From the NCBI GenBank assembly GCA_020161015.1, contig JAIUOT010000024.1, positions 20,748-84,747 on the forward strand: a stretch of 64,000 nucleotides of DNA, read 5' to 3'. The DNA comes from Actinomycetota bacterium. GTDB taxonomy: Bacteria > Actinomycetota > Actinomycetes > Propionibacteriales > Propionibacteriaceae. Position numbers and translations under genes: made by a program. Shown here one piece after another: positions 1 to 8,086 of this stretch (position 1 is the first letter of the stretch; each line of letters begins with the position of its first letter). A model generated the notes under the pieces. It ran no database searches, was not told where the DNA came from, and saw nothing but the letters and a program-made list of their open reading frames with translations.

Positions 1-117
1 CCTCTCTTCGAGCATCTCCTCGATGAGCTGGGCCTGGGTCAGGTGCGCCGCTCGGGCAGCGTCGCGCACGCGGTCACGCACCACGCGAGGAACCTTGATG
101 GTAGCCACATCAGTCAT
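1..117 (-). CDS. Partial ribbon-helix-helix-like protein (antitoxin or plasmid-type regulator)
   Basis: The first 39 codons of a minus-strand gene, starting at the ATG at 117, run off the left edge. The peptide begins MTDVATIKVPRVVRDRVRDA, a short beta strand (VATIKVP) followed by a helix and then TQAQLIEEMLEER. This pattern is typical of MetJ/Arc-type ribbon-helix-helix proteins, which bind operators as dimers and often act as antitoxins. It lies downstream of the excisionase-like gene on the same strand, so it probably belongs to the same integrated element. A toxin partner, if any, would be outside the window. The family is inferred from the N-terminus only. Confidence 0.6.
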   Translation of the reverse strand, partial: MTDVATIKVPRVVRDRVRDAARAAHLTQAQLIEEMLEER

Positions 118-156
118 ACCCAAATGGTACCTCTCCCGGATGCCCGAGTTCTGGGC

Positions 157-336
157 TCAACTGAGCCAGAACGGACGCAGCATGGCGTCGACGTCCTCCG
201 GACGGACGCGCAGGATGCGCCGTCCGCTGGAGAAGACCGGGAGCTGACCGGAGGCGATCCGGCGACGCAGGGTCTTCCGGCTGATCCCCGTCCGCTCGGC
301 CGCCTGGGCCAGGGACTCGTAGCGCTGCTGTTCCAT
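157..336 (-). CDS. Excisionase-like helix-turn-helix protein (59 aa)
   Basis: The 59-residue protein starts MEQQRYESLAQAAERTGISR and continues with KTLRRRIASGQLPVFSSGRR. This is the MerR-like winged HTH fold of phage excisionases and HTH_17 proteins: an HTH at about residues 8-30, then the conserved G-x-L-P-x-x wing. The end (ILRVRPEDVDAML) fits the usual closing helix. A strong Shine-Dalgarno (AAGGAG) lies 7 nt before the ATG. It is 109 bp downstream of the integrase on the same strand, the standard int-xis pairing. Its likely role is directing excision of the element at tRNA-Pro by bending DNA at the attachment site. Confidence 0.75.
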   Translation of the reverse strand: MEQQRYESLAQAAERTGISRKTLRRRIASGQLPVFSSGRRILRVRPEDVDAMLRPFWLS

Positions 337-445
337 GGTGAACTCCTTCCGCAGCCTTAAGCCTCAGAAGGGGCCCAATCCGGACACCGGAGGACCAGGG
401 GATGTGAAGATCTGCCACCCGACGACCGGGTCGCGCAGACGGGCC

Positions 446-1552
446 TCAGATCTCCGCGAGCTTGCTCATGTTCTCGGCGAGCCGCGAGCGGGACGCCCGC
501 GTCGCGTGCTGGTAGCGCTCGACCATCCCGGCGGTCGCATGGCCCATCATCGCCTTCAGCTCGGCGGTCGTCGCACCGGTCATGCCAGCCAGCGACGCAG
601 CGGAGTGACGCATGTCGTGGAAGGTCAGGTCCTCCCGGCCGATGACCTTGCGCGCCTTGCCGTAGGCATAGCGCAGAGCCTTCTCCGACATCGGCGAGAC
701 GCCGTCTCCGCCCGGGAAGAGGAAGCCGTCGCGTCCGGTCACCGGGAGCGCGGCGACGTACTTCGCCAGGTACGGAATCAGATGCGGCGGAATGCCGACA
801 TCGCGGGTGCCGGCGGCCGTCTTCGGCGCGCCGACGTGCACCTGGCCCTTCGTCCGCGTCACCGCCTGCCGGACGCGCACCACGCCCTCGGTCAGGTCCA
901 GGTCACGCCGACGTAGCCCACGCACCTCCCCCGACCTCAGGCCGCACCAGCCGGCCAGAACCACCGGCAGGCCCTGCTTCGCCGGCAGATCCAACAGCTT
1001 GTTGAGCTCGGCGGGTGTCGCCGGTTCGATGTCGCGGGTTCGACGCACCTTGCCGGCGTTGCGGACGCGGCACGGATTGCGGTCGATCAGACCCTCGTCC
1101 TCGGCCTCGCGCAGGATCGAGCGCAGCAAGGAGTAGGCGTGCTTGCGCTGCACGGGGCGGTCGGCGGAGAGCACCGTGGAGTACCAACGCCGGATGCGAT
1201 CGGGCTCGAGGTGCTTCAGCTGGATCGCGCCCAGGGTCGGCGCGATCAGCTTCTCCAGCAGCCGGCCGTACTCCTCGCGCGTCCGCGGCGTCAGCTCACG
1301 CTCGGCCAGGCAGTGCCGCGCGTAGCCGGCCAAGGTGTCCAGGTCGTCCGGCCTGCCCTTCACCTTCACGGGCGGACGCCACTCCTGCCGCTCGATCGAG
1401 CGGTGCACCTCGCCCAGCCAGAACTCGGCGTCGATCCGCTCCGAGAACAGGTGCGGCGCGTCGTAGCGCTGCCTATCCGGGCCGACGTAACGCGCACGGA
1501 AGTACCCACTCCGGCGCTCGATGCTGCCGAAGGACCGGCGCTCCTGACCCAT
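446..1552 (-). CDS. int: Site-specific tyrosine recombinase (integrase)
   Basis: The 368-aa protein has the layout of phage/ICE integrases: an N-terminal arm-binding region (to about residue 70), a SAM-like core-binding domain (about 75-170) and a C-terminal catalytic domain. Visible catalytic residues are Arg in GLRSGEVRGL, Lys in PKTAAGTRD, His and Arg in FHDMRHSAASL, His in MMGHATAG and the nucleophile Tyr in MVERYQHA. The ATG at 1552 is preferred over upstream starts because AGGAGG lies 5 nt before it. The gene's 5' end faces the 3' end of tRNA-Pro about 200 bp away, so the tRNA is the likely integration target and the element extends left out of the window. Confidence 0.93.
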   Translation of the reverse strand: MGQERRSFGSIERRSGYFRARYVGPDRQRYDAPHLFSERIDAEFWLGEVHRSIERQEWRPPVKVKGRPDDLDTLAGYARHCLAERELTPRTREEYGRLLEKLIAPTLGAIQLKHLEPDRIRRWYSTVLSADRPVQRKHAYSLLRSILREAEDEGLIDRNPCRVRNAGKVRRTRDIEPATPAELNKLLDLPAKQGLPVVLAGWCGLRSGEVRGLRRRDLDLTEGVVRVRQAVTRTKGQVHVGAPKTAAGTRDVGIPPHLIPYLAKYVAALPVTGRDGFLFPGGDGVSPMSEKALRYAYGKARKVIGREDLTFHDMRHSAASLAGMTGATTAELKAMMGHATAGMVERYQHATRASRSRLAENMSKLAEI

Positions 1553-1597
1553 GGGGACCTCCTGATCGGCAGGAAACCCGAAATCCAGTATATCGCT

Positions 1598-1742
1598 CTG
1601 ACTAGGGGTTTCGCTTGCCCCAAGTTTGCCCCAATTGGGGCTTAACTGGGGCACCAGAGGTCTTGACATGGCCTCTCCTGGGTGCAGGTCGCCTGTCGCC
1701 CCTGCGGCGTTTTGCCTAGTCAGCCAGGCATAATGCCTAGTC
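1598..1742. repeat. Repeat cluster in the attachment region (putative Int/Xis sites)
   Basis: Two motif families lie between int and tRNA-Pro. TTGCCCCAA occurs at 1615-1623 and 1626-1634 (11 bp apart); the second copy forms the perfect palindrome GCCCCAATTGGGGC at 1628-1641, and a further inverted TGGGGCA is at 1647-1653. CCTAGTCAG/CCTAGTC occurs at 1715-1723 and 1736-1742 (21 bp apart) and inverted at 1598-1606. Spacings of one and two helical turns fit cooperative binding of integrase arm domains or excisionase. The role is inferred from position. Confidence 0.5.
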
Positions 1743-1759
1743 GGGGTGGGGGGCACAAA

Positions 1760-1835
1760 TGGTCGGGGCGACAGGACTCGAACCTGCGATCTCCTGCTCC
1801 CAAAGCAGGCGCGCTAGCCACTGCGCTACGCCCCG
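1760..1835 (-). tRNA. tRNA-Pro (TGG)
   Basis: The minus-strand sequence folds as a tRNA: acceptor CGGGGCG pairs with CGCCCCG, the anticodon stem CCTGC/GCAGG carries loop TTTGGGA (anticodon TGG), and the T arm contains GGTTCGAATCC. CCA is encoded at the 3' end. The 3' end faces the integrase. The tRNA is intact, so the element carries a copy of the 3' portion that rebuilds it; the matching partial copy should lie beyond the left edge. Confidence 0.95.
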
Positions 1836-1895
1836 GATCGCCGCAACTCTACGGCCTGCCCGGCGGGGGCGGCGAACCCGGCGGCGGTCGCCAGT

Positions 1896-3323
1896 TCAGC
1901 CGAGCGCCCCGAGGCCGGGGTTGAGCAGCAGCCAGGCCAGCGGCTCCGCGTCCACCACCCGGCCGTCGGCGTAGGCGCACAGCACCTGTCCGCGGGCCTT
2001 CTCGGCCACCATCGCGTACTGGCCGGCGCGGTCCCACTCCGGCGGGCAGAGCTCCAGCAGCCCGATCAACTGGGCGCGCTCGCTCCAGCCCAGCAGCGGG
2101 GCCCCACCGGGCAGCGTCCCGCCGAGGCGGTTGGCGACGCCGGCGAGCTCGGCGTCCCCGACCTCGACGCTGCGGTAGTGCAGCAGCGAGCTCTCCAGGG
2201 ACGCCGTGCGTCCGACAGCGGGACGCCCGAGCAGCTCGTGGCACCGCTCCCGTGCCTCCAGGCCCACCGACAGCGACGTGATCCAGCCGGCCATCGCCAC
2301 CCGGCCGTAGCCGACGCCGGCGGGCAGGCGTCGCAGCAGGCGCAGGGCGTCGGAGACCAACGCGGCCTCCCCCAGGCTGCGTCCGCGGGCCAGCCCGAAC
2401 GCCGCGCCGAGCACCGACGCGTCCGCCGCCCAGTCGACGCGGTCCAGCAGGTCCTGCGCCGCCGGGTCGAGCCACAGCGCGCGCCGGTCGGCCGCGAACT
2501 GGACGCAGAGCGCCTCCGCGACGCCGAGCGGCCCCCCGCGGGCCACCGCGGCGGACGCCACGTCGTGCAGCACGACCTCCGCGCCCGGCACCCATTCCAG
2601 CGGGATCCGGCTGAGCCCGCGCGGAGTCTGCACGTCCAGCAGCCGCCGCCCGGACGCGGCCGTCACCGACACCAGGTTCTCGGTGTAGTCGATCACCACG
2701 TCGTCGGGAGCGCTCAGCCCGTAGTCGGCCACGTCACCCCACCACGACTCCTCCGCGTCGAGCTGGCTGTCGTTCAGCCAGCCCGGCAGCTTCCCGGCGA
2801 ACTCGTCCAGGCCGGGGTACCAGGCACCGATCAGCGAGGTCACCAGCCGCTGGCCCGCCCCCAGCTGGGCGCTCGACGGCGCCACCAGGTAGTCCACCGT
2901 CGCGCTGCTCGGTGCCGGGTCGGCGAACTCCTCGAGGTAGCCCTGCTCGAGCCGCAGCCCCAGCACCGGTCCCGCGGCGTGCGCGGGCACCACGGCCAGC
3001 AGGGCGGTCACCCCGCTCCCCCAGCTCCACAGGCTGTACTCCGAGCCCGGGCGCACCCGCAGCCGGTCCTCCACCGCGGACGGCGCGTCCGGCTCGCGGG
3101 TCAGCACCCAGCGGCTGCGCCAGCCGCCGTTCACCGCCTGCCGCTGGAACAGCCGCCCCTCGGCGGTGGTGAGCGTGTGCTCCACCTCGTCGTCGGCCTC
3201 GAACTCCGCCGGCGCACCGGCCGCGCCCACCCAGGCCAGCTCGACGACCAGGTCCGGCCCGCGCAGCAGCTTCACGCTCGTGCCGTCCCCGGCGACGCGC
3301 ACCTCCGCGTCGCCCCAGTGCAT
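1896..3323 (-). CDS. Hypothetical protein, 475 aa, translationally coupled to nei
   Basis: I do not recognise a family. The start chosen is the ATG at 3323, which overlaps the nei stop as ATGA; another in-frame ATG lies at 3341. The first about 140 residues are beta-rich with alternating hydrophobic and charged positions (MHWGDAEVRVAGDG, VVELAWVG), followed by a more helical C-terminal half rich in Ala and Leu. There is no signal peptide and no convincing membrane segment. There are only two cysteines and no recognisable catalytic motif. Overlap with nei suggests co-expression and perhaps a role near DNA repair, but that is inference from position only. Confidence 0.75.
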   Translation of the reverse strand: MHWGDAEVRVAGDGTSVKLLRGPDLVVELAWVGAAGAPAEFEADDEVEHTLTTAEGRLFQRQAVNGGWRSRWVLTREPDAPSAVEDRLRVRPGSEYSLWSWGSGVTALLAVVPAHAAGPVLGLRLEQGYLEEFADPAPSSATVDYLVAPSSAQLGAGQRLVTSLIGAWYPGLDEFAGKLPGWLNDSQLDAEESWWGDVADYGLSAPDDVVIDYTENLVSVTAASGRRLLDVQTPRGLSRIPLEWVPGAEVVLHDVASAAVARGGPLGVAEALCVQFAADRRALWLDPAAQDLLDRVDWAADASVLGAAFGLARGRSLGEAALVSDALRLLRRLPAGVGYGRVAMAGWITSLSVGLEARERCHELLGRPAVGRTASLESSLLHYRSVEVGDAELAGVANRLGGTLPGGAPLLGWSERAQLIGLLELCPPEWDRAGQYAMVAEKARGQVLCAYADGRVVDAEPLAWLLLNPGLGALG

Positions 3324-4192
3324 CACCGACGGCGCTGGCATCGCGCGCACCAGTACAGGTTCCGGCCCTCGAACTCGCGGACGCTGACCTCGCGCCCGCA
3401 CACCAGGCAGGGCTGCCCTGCCCGCCGGTAGACGTACACCTCTCCGCCGTGGCGGTCGACGCGGGCCTCTCGTCCCATCGCCTCGGGCGTGTGCTCGGGA
3501 CGCACCGTGTCGATCCGGCCGTGGCGGACGCCCTGCGGCATCAGCTCCACCAGGTCGGCCCACAGGCGGTTCCACGCGCGCCGCGACAACGCGGTGCCGG
3601 GGGTGTCGGGATGGATCCGCTGCCGGTAGAGCACCTCGGCACGGTAGATGTTGCCCACCCCCGCGGCCACCCTCTGGTCCATCAGCAGGGACGCGATCGT
3701 GCGTCCCGAGCGGTGCACGCGGGCCCAGGCCCGCTCGGGGTCGGCGTCCGGACGCAGCGGGTCCGGGCCCAGGGACGCCACCAGCGCGGCCACCTCCGCC
3801 GGGCCGACCAGCGCGCACGTCTGGGGCCCGCGCAGCTCCGCGGCGTGCTCGGCGGTCTCGATCCGCAGCCGCAGCGTGCCCGGCGCCTCGACCGGGCCCG
3901 GGCGCACCCAGCGCAGCTTGCCGATCAGGCCCAGGTGGATGTGCACGAACGGGCCGGGAGTGTCGATCACCTCGGGCAGCCCGGGCGGGCCGGGCACCAC
4001 CGGTGTGGCGGGCGGGGAGAAGTCGAGCAGCAGGTGCTTGCCGAAGGCCTGTGCGGAGCGCAGCGGGGTGCCGTCCAGCAGCGCGGCGGCCTGCGCGAAC
4101 CGTCCCTGCGGGCTCGTCACCGCGACCGGCCGGCCGGCGAAGGCGAGCTCCAGCTCCGCGGCAAGGCGGTGGATCACGTGCCCCTCGGGCAT
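3323..4192 (-). CDS. nei: Fpg/Nei-family DNA glycosylase/AP lyase (Nei2-like)
   Basis: The 289-aa protein begins MPEGHVIHRLAAEL. Pro2 (the Schiff-base nucleophile after Met removal) and Glu3 are present; the PEGH start is typical of actinobacterial Nei2 rather than Fpg (PELPEVE). FGKHLLLDF holds the conserved beta-hairpin lysine, and AGVGNIYRAEVLY is the helix-two-turn-helix signature. The C-terminus has a zinc finger, CLVC with 16 residues to CARC. It removes oxidised bases from DNA in base excision repair. A strong SD (GAGGAGG) precedes the ATG. It is transcribed divergently from the 61-aa gene at 4237. Confidence 0.92.
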   Translation of the reverse strand: MPEGHVIHRLAAELELAFAGRPVAVTSPQGRFAQAAALLDGTPLRSAQAFGKHLLLDFSPPATPVVPGPPGLPEVIDTPGPFVHIHLGLIGKLRWVRPGPVEAPGTLRLRIETAEHAAELRGPQTCALVGPAEVAALVASLGPDPLRPDADPERAWARVHRSGRTIASLLMDQRVAAGVGNIYRAEVLYRQRIHPDTPGTALSRRAWNRLWADLVELMPQGVRHGRIDTVRPEHTPEAMGREARVDRHGGEVYVYRRAGQPCLVCGREVSVREFEGRNLYWCARCQRRR

Positions 4193-4236
4193 CGCACCTC
4201 CTCACCTGGACGGGCTGCGGAGTCTACGCTTCGTCC

Positions 4237-4422
4237 ATGACCTCGTCGCCGCGCCATCCCGAGCCGGAGCGTTCCTTCGGCAGGGACGGCAGTTCCGGCC
4301 TCGTGGACGCCACTCGCGCCCTGCGCGCCCGTGATGTCAGCCGCCCAGGGGACGCCGACCTCGCCGCTGGGGAGAAGGCTGCGGACGCCGCCCTGGCGCG
4401 ACTGGACCGCTCGCGGCGCTGA
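4237..4422 (+). CDS. Small charged hypothetical protein, 61 aa
   Basis: The short protein starts MTSSPRHPEPERSFGRDG and ends with an Ala/Arg-rich helix (EKAADAALARLDRS). It has no membrane segment and no recognised domain. TACGCT at 4225-4230 sits 6 nt before the ATG, the leaderless spacing seen at other genes here, which supports this start. Codon use is like its neighbours. Function unknown. Confidence 0.65.
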   Translation: MTSSPRHPEPERSFGRDGSSGLVDATRALRARDVSRPGDADLAAGEKAADAALARLDRSRR

Positions 4423-4519
4423 ACCGACGCCTCCGGGGGTATGTTGAGGGCCGCACACGGGCCTAGTAGCCTCGCCTGACCGGGCGGGCACGCCCATCTA
4501 CCGAAGCCAGTGAGGTCTG

Positions 4520-7108
4520 ATGTACCCGGCAAACATCACGCGCGACGAAGCGGCACAGCGCTCGGCCATGATCGCCACCCACAGCTACCAGGTCACCGTC
4601 GACCTGTCCGGACGCGTCCCCGACGCGGAGCCCTACGACGCGGAGGAGACCTTCGTCTCCACCTCGACCGTGCGGTTCACCAGCCGCGGCGGGCGCACCT
4701 GGATCAACCTGATCGCCGAGCGGGTGCTCGCCGCCACGCTGGACGGGCGTCCGCTGGCCTCAGAGCTCGCCGACCACCGGCTGGAGTTCGACGCCGCCGC
4801 CGGCGAGCACGAGCTCACCGTCTCCGCCCTGTGCCGCTACAGCCGCACCGGCGAGGGCCTGCACCGCTTCGTCGACCCGGTCGACGGGCTCGTCTACTGC
4901 TACACGCAGCTGGAGACCGCCGACGCCCGGCGCATGTACGCCTGCTTCGAGCAGCCCGACCTGAAGGCGACCTTCGCCCTCACCGTGATCGCCCCGGCCG
5001 ACTGGACGGTGCTGTCCAACTCGCCCGAGGTGGAGCCCACGCCCGCCGGCGAGGGCCTGGGCCGCTGGGAGTTCGCCCCCACGCCGCAGATCTCCACCTA
5101 CATCACCGCCCTCATCGCGGGGCACTTCCACACCGTGCGCGACAGCGTGCAGGGCCGGGACGCGGTCATCCCGCTGTCGCTGTCGTGCCGGCGCTCGCTC
5201 GCCGAACACCTGGACGCCGACCGCCTCCTGGCGACCACCAAGGCCGGCTTCGCCGTGTTCGAGGAGCACTTCGGCATGGCCTACCCCTTCGCCGACTACG
5301 CGCAGGTGTTCGTGCCGGAGTTCAACGCCGGCGCGATGGAGAACGCCGGCTGCGTGACCATCCGCGACGAGTACCTGTACCGCTCCCGGGTCACCAACGC
5401 CGACTACGAGACCCGCGACAACACGATCCTCCACGAGCTCGCCCACATGTGGTTCGGCGACCTCGTGACCATGACGTGGTGGGACGACCTGTGGCTGAAC
5501 GAGTCGTTCGCCGAATGGGCGTCCCACTTCTGCCAGGCCGAGATCCGCGCGTCCGGCGTGGAGGGCGCCGACCCGTGGGCCACGTTCACCAACAGCCGCA
5601 AGACCTGGGCCTACCGCCAGGACCAGCTGCCCTCGACCCACCCGGTGGCCGCCGACATGGTCGACCTCGCCGCGGTCGAGCTGAACTTCGACGGGATCAC
5701 CTACGCCAAGGGCGCCTCCGTGCTGCGCCAGCTGGTGGCCTTCGTCGGCCAGGACGCGTTCCTCACCGGCGTCCGCGCCTACTTCGCGCGCCACGCCTGG
5801 GGCAACACCCGCCTGACCGACCTGCTCGCCGCCCTCACCGAGGCGTCGGGGCGCGACCTGTCGCACTTCGCCACCGAGTGGCTCCAGGCCGCCGGCGTGA
5901 ACACCCTCCAGGCCGAGCTCGAGACCGACGAGGCCGGGCTGCTCACCCGCGTCGCGATCCGGCAGTCCGCGACGAACGAGTGGCCGACCCTGCGGCACCA
6001 CCGCCTCGCGATCGGCTTCTACGACGAGCAGGACGGCCGGCTGGTGCGCGTCCACCGGGCCGAGGTCGACATCGCCGGCGAGCTGACCGAGCTCCCCGAG
6101 CTGGTCGGGCTGCGGCGCACCCCGCTCGTGCTGCTGAACGACGACGACCTCACCTACGCCAAGATCCGGCTGGACGCGACGTCGCTGGCGACCGTCGTGG
6201 AGGGTATCGGCCGGCTCGACAGCTCGCTCGCCCGGGCGCTGTGCTGGGGCGCCAGCTGGGACATGTGCCGCGACGCCGAGCTGCCGGCGTCCGACTACGT
6301 GACGCTGGTGCTGTCCGGCGTCGGCGCGGAGACCGACCTCACCGCCGTGGAGACCGTGCTGGCCCAGGCACAGACCGCGATCGACTACTACGCGCCCCGC
6401 GCGCAGCGCGTGGAACTGAACGACCGGTTCGTCACCGGCGTCGCCCGTCTCCTGAAGGACGCCGCCCCCGGCTCCGACCACCAGCTCGCCTTCGCCCAGG
6501 CCCTGGCCATGGCGGCGCGCTCGGAGGCGGTCGTCCAGCTGCTGCAGGCGTGGCTGGCCGGTGAGGAGGCCCCCGCCGGGCTCGCCATCGACACCGACCT
6601 GCGCTGGCTCATCGTCACCAACCTCGCCCGGCTCGGCGCGATCGGGGAGGCCGGGATCGACGCGGAGCTGGTCCGCGACGCGACCGCCCGCGGTGCGGAG
6701 CGCGCCGCCGGTGCCCGCGCGGCCCTCCCGGACCCCGCGGCGAAGGCCGAGGCGTGGCGGCTGGCCACCGCAGACGACTCCGTGCCGAACGAGACCCACT
6801 TCCAGGTGTGCGTGAACTTCTGGCAGTTCGAGCAGGAGGACGTGCTGCGCGGGTTCATCCAGCCCTACCTCGACGTGGCGAAGGCGATCTCCGACGGCAC
6901 CGACGGCTGGGCCGACCGCAGTTCGACGATCAAGCAGCACGTGCTGGGGCGGATGTTCCCCCGCCCGCTGATGGACCGGGCGACGCTCCAGCTGTTCAGC
7001 CTGTGGGTGCAAGGGACGCCGCTGTCGACCTACGTGCTGCGCCAGGTGAACGAGCGCCGCGACGACGCCGAGCGTGCGCTGCGCTGCCAGGAGGCCGCCG
7101 GCGCCTGA
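4520..7108 (+). CDS. pepN: Aminopeptidase N (M1 zinc metallopeptidase)
   Basis: The 862-aa protein is the usual length for actinobacterial PepN. It has the M1 exopeptidase motif GAMEN (about residues 272-276) and the zinc site HELAHMWFGD, with the third ligand Glu in WLNESFAEW. An N-terminal beta saddle and a long C-terminal helical ERAP1-like domain flank the catalytic core. It has no signal peptide, so it acts in the cytoplasm, releasing N-terminal residues from peptides in late protein turnover. The start at 4520 follows a GAGG SD. It stands as a single gene converging on the small membrane protein at 7116. Confidence 0.96.
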   Translation: MYPANITRDEAAQRSAMIATHSYQVTVDLSGRVPDAEPYDAEETFVSTSTVRFTSRGGRTWINLIAERVLAATLDGRPLASELADHRLEFDAAAGEHELTVSALCRYSRTGEGLHRFVDPVDGLVYCYTQLETADARRMYACFEQPDLKATFALTVIAPADWTVLSNSPEVEPTPAGEGLGRWEFAPTPQISTYITALIAGHFHTVRDSVQGRDAVIPLSLSCRRSLAEHLDADRLLATTKAGFAVFEEHFGMAYPFADYAQVFVPEFNAGAMENAGCVTIRDEYLYRSRVTNADYETRDNTILHELAHMWFGDLVTMTWWDDLWLNESFAEWASHFCQAEIRASGVEGADPWATFTNSRKTWAYRQDQLPSTHPVAADMVDLAAVELNFDGITYAKGASVLRQLVAFVGQDAFLTGVRAYFARHAWGNTRLTDLLAALTEASGRDLSHFATEWLQAAGVNTLQAELETDEAGLLTRVAIRQSATNEWPTLRHHRLAIGFYDEQDGRLVRVHRAEVDIAGELTELPELVGLRRTPLVLLNDDDLTYAKIRLDATSLATVVEGIGRLDSSLARALCWGASWDMCRDAELPASDYVTLVLSGVGAETDLTAVETVLAQAQTAIDYYAPRAQRVELNDRFVTGVARLLKDAAPGSDHQLAFAQALAMAARSEAVVQLLQAWLAGEEAPAGLAIDTDLRWLIVTNLARLGAIGEAGIDAELVRDATARGAERAAGARAALPDPAAKAEAWRLATADDSVPNETHFQVCVNFWQFEQEDVLRGFIQPYLDVAKAISDGTDGWADRSSTIKQHVLGRMFPRPLMDRATLQLFSLWVQGTPLSTYVLRQVNERRDDAERALRCQEAAGA

Positions 7109-7115
7109 GGATGCG

Positions 7116-7283
7116 CTACTCGGACTTGCCGTGCCAGGCCGGGCCCATGACGAGGGCCACGACCACCGCGGTGATCGCGAGCGGGACGAACAGGGTGACC
7201 GTCAGGAGCTCGACGAGCGTGGGTTCCGGCACGGCCGGCCAACTGGGCAGGGTCTCCAGCGGGAGGAACGCGGCAGGCAGCAT
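7116..7283 (-). CDS. Small single-pass membrane protein, 55 aa
   Basis: The protein begins [20 protein letters not shown] and has one clear transmembrane helix, [19 protein letters not shown], followed by a short basic tail (PAWHGKSE). No enzymatic motif is seen. It ends 8 bp after the pepN stop on the opposite strand. Small proteins of this shape are widespread in actinobacteria but have no assigned function as far as I know. Confidence 0.55.
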   Translation of the reverse strand: MLPAAFLPLETLPSWPAVPEPTLVELLTVTLFVPLAITAVVVALVMGPAWHGKSE

Positions 7284-7440
7284 GCCGCCCACCGTACCCA
7301 GTGACCACCCGCCCGGGGAACTGGGTAGTTCGCGCCCGCGCGTCCGGCCCGCCGTGCCGGCCCTGTGCCGCACCCGGGAGGCGCCGGCCAACCCCGCAGC
7401 CGCACCGTGGGCCGGTCGTCCCTCAGCCCCGCCCATCCCG

Positions 7441-7513
7441 TAGTCTGGCGACTCGAAGAGCGGGCCGCGCGGAGCCGACGGCCCCGGTTTTCGAGACACC
7501 GAGGAGTGCGTGC
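7441..7513 (+). promoter_or_regulatory. pyr operon promoter and leader hairpin
   Basis: A -10 box TAGTCT (7441-7446) predicts a transcript starting near 7452. The leader can form a two-part hairpin: CTCGAA (7452-7457) with TTCGAG (7490-7495) and GGGCCG (7462-7467) with CGGCCC (7479-7484), with an asymmetric internal loop and an 11-nt purine-rich terminal loop. This stem-internal loop-stem layout recalls RNA sites bound by PyrR, and it ends just before the SD GAGGAG (7501-7506). The folding is read from sequence; PyrR binding is inferred. Confidence 0.4.
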
Positions 7514-8086
7514 GTGGCCGACCCTGTACCCGACAGCCCGACCCCCGACTCCCCCCGTGTGATCGCAGAGGAGGCCGAGGTCACCCGGTCGCTGCGGCGG
7601 ATCGCCCACGAGATCCTCGAGGCCAACCGCGGGTCGGACGACCTCGTGCTGCTGGGCATCCCGACCCGCGGGGTGTTCCTGGCCCGGCGGCTCGCCGCCC
7701 TGCTGGCCGAGATCGAGGGACGCCCCGTTCGCGTCGGCGAGCTCGACATCACGATGTACCGCGACGACCTGCGACGGAACCCGACCCGCAACCCCGCCCG
7801 CACGGCCATCCCCGGGCGGATCGACGACGCGGTGGTCGTGCTGGTGGACGACGTGCTGTACTCCGGACGCACGATCGGCGCGGCCATCGACGCGCTGCGC
7901 GACCTCGGACGCCCGCGCGCCGTCCGGCTGGCCGTCCTCGTCGACCGGGGACACCGCGAACTGCCCGTTGCCGCCGACCACGTCGGCCGCACGATCCAGA
8001 CCGCCCGCGACGAGAGGGTGCAGGTGCTGCTCGGCGAACTCGACGGCCTCGACGCCGTGACCATCTCCCGGGGAGGCGACCGGTGA
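7514..8086 (+). CDS. pyrR: PyrR: pyr operon RNA-binding regulator / uracil phosphoribosyltransferase
   Basis: The 190-aa protein carries the phosphoribosyltransferase PRPP loop [18 protein letters not shown] and the upstream [11 protein letters not shown] segment. PyrR binds pyr mRNA in response to UMP/UTP and often keeps uracil phosphoribosyltransferase activity. The GTG start at 7514 has GAGGAG 7 nt upstream. Its stop overlaps the pyrB GTG (GTGA), so it is the first gene of a translationally coupled pyrimidine operon. In actinobacteria PyrR is thought to act on translation rather than by transcription termination, which suits the hairpin next to its own SD. Confidence 0.95.
   Translation: MADPVPDSPTPDSPRVIAEEAEVTRSLRRIAHEILEANRGSDDLVLLGIPTRGVFLARRLAALLAEIEGRPVRVGELDITMYRDDLRRNPTRNPARTAIPGRIDDAVVVLVDDVLYSGRTIGAAIDALRDLGRPRAVRLAVLVDRGHRELPVAADHVGRTIQTARDERVQVLLGELDGLDAVTISRGGDR

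Noticed and set aside
110..418. A 102-aa minus-strand frame at the left end
   Set aside because: It overlaps the xis-like gene in another frame and lacks an SD, whereas the 59-aa frame has both an SD and an HTH.
1896..4205. A single 769-aa minus-strand reading frame
   Set aside because: Its first part is an out-of-frame translation of the nei gene (Arg/Pro/Gly-rich). Only the part from about 3323 is a real protein.
4760..7012. A 750-aa reading frame antisense to pepN
   Set aside because: Composition is the His/Gln/Val/Gly-rich pattern of an antisense shadow in GC-rich DNA; pepN has clear catalytic motifs.
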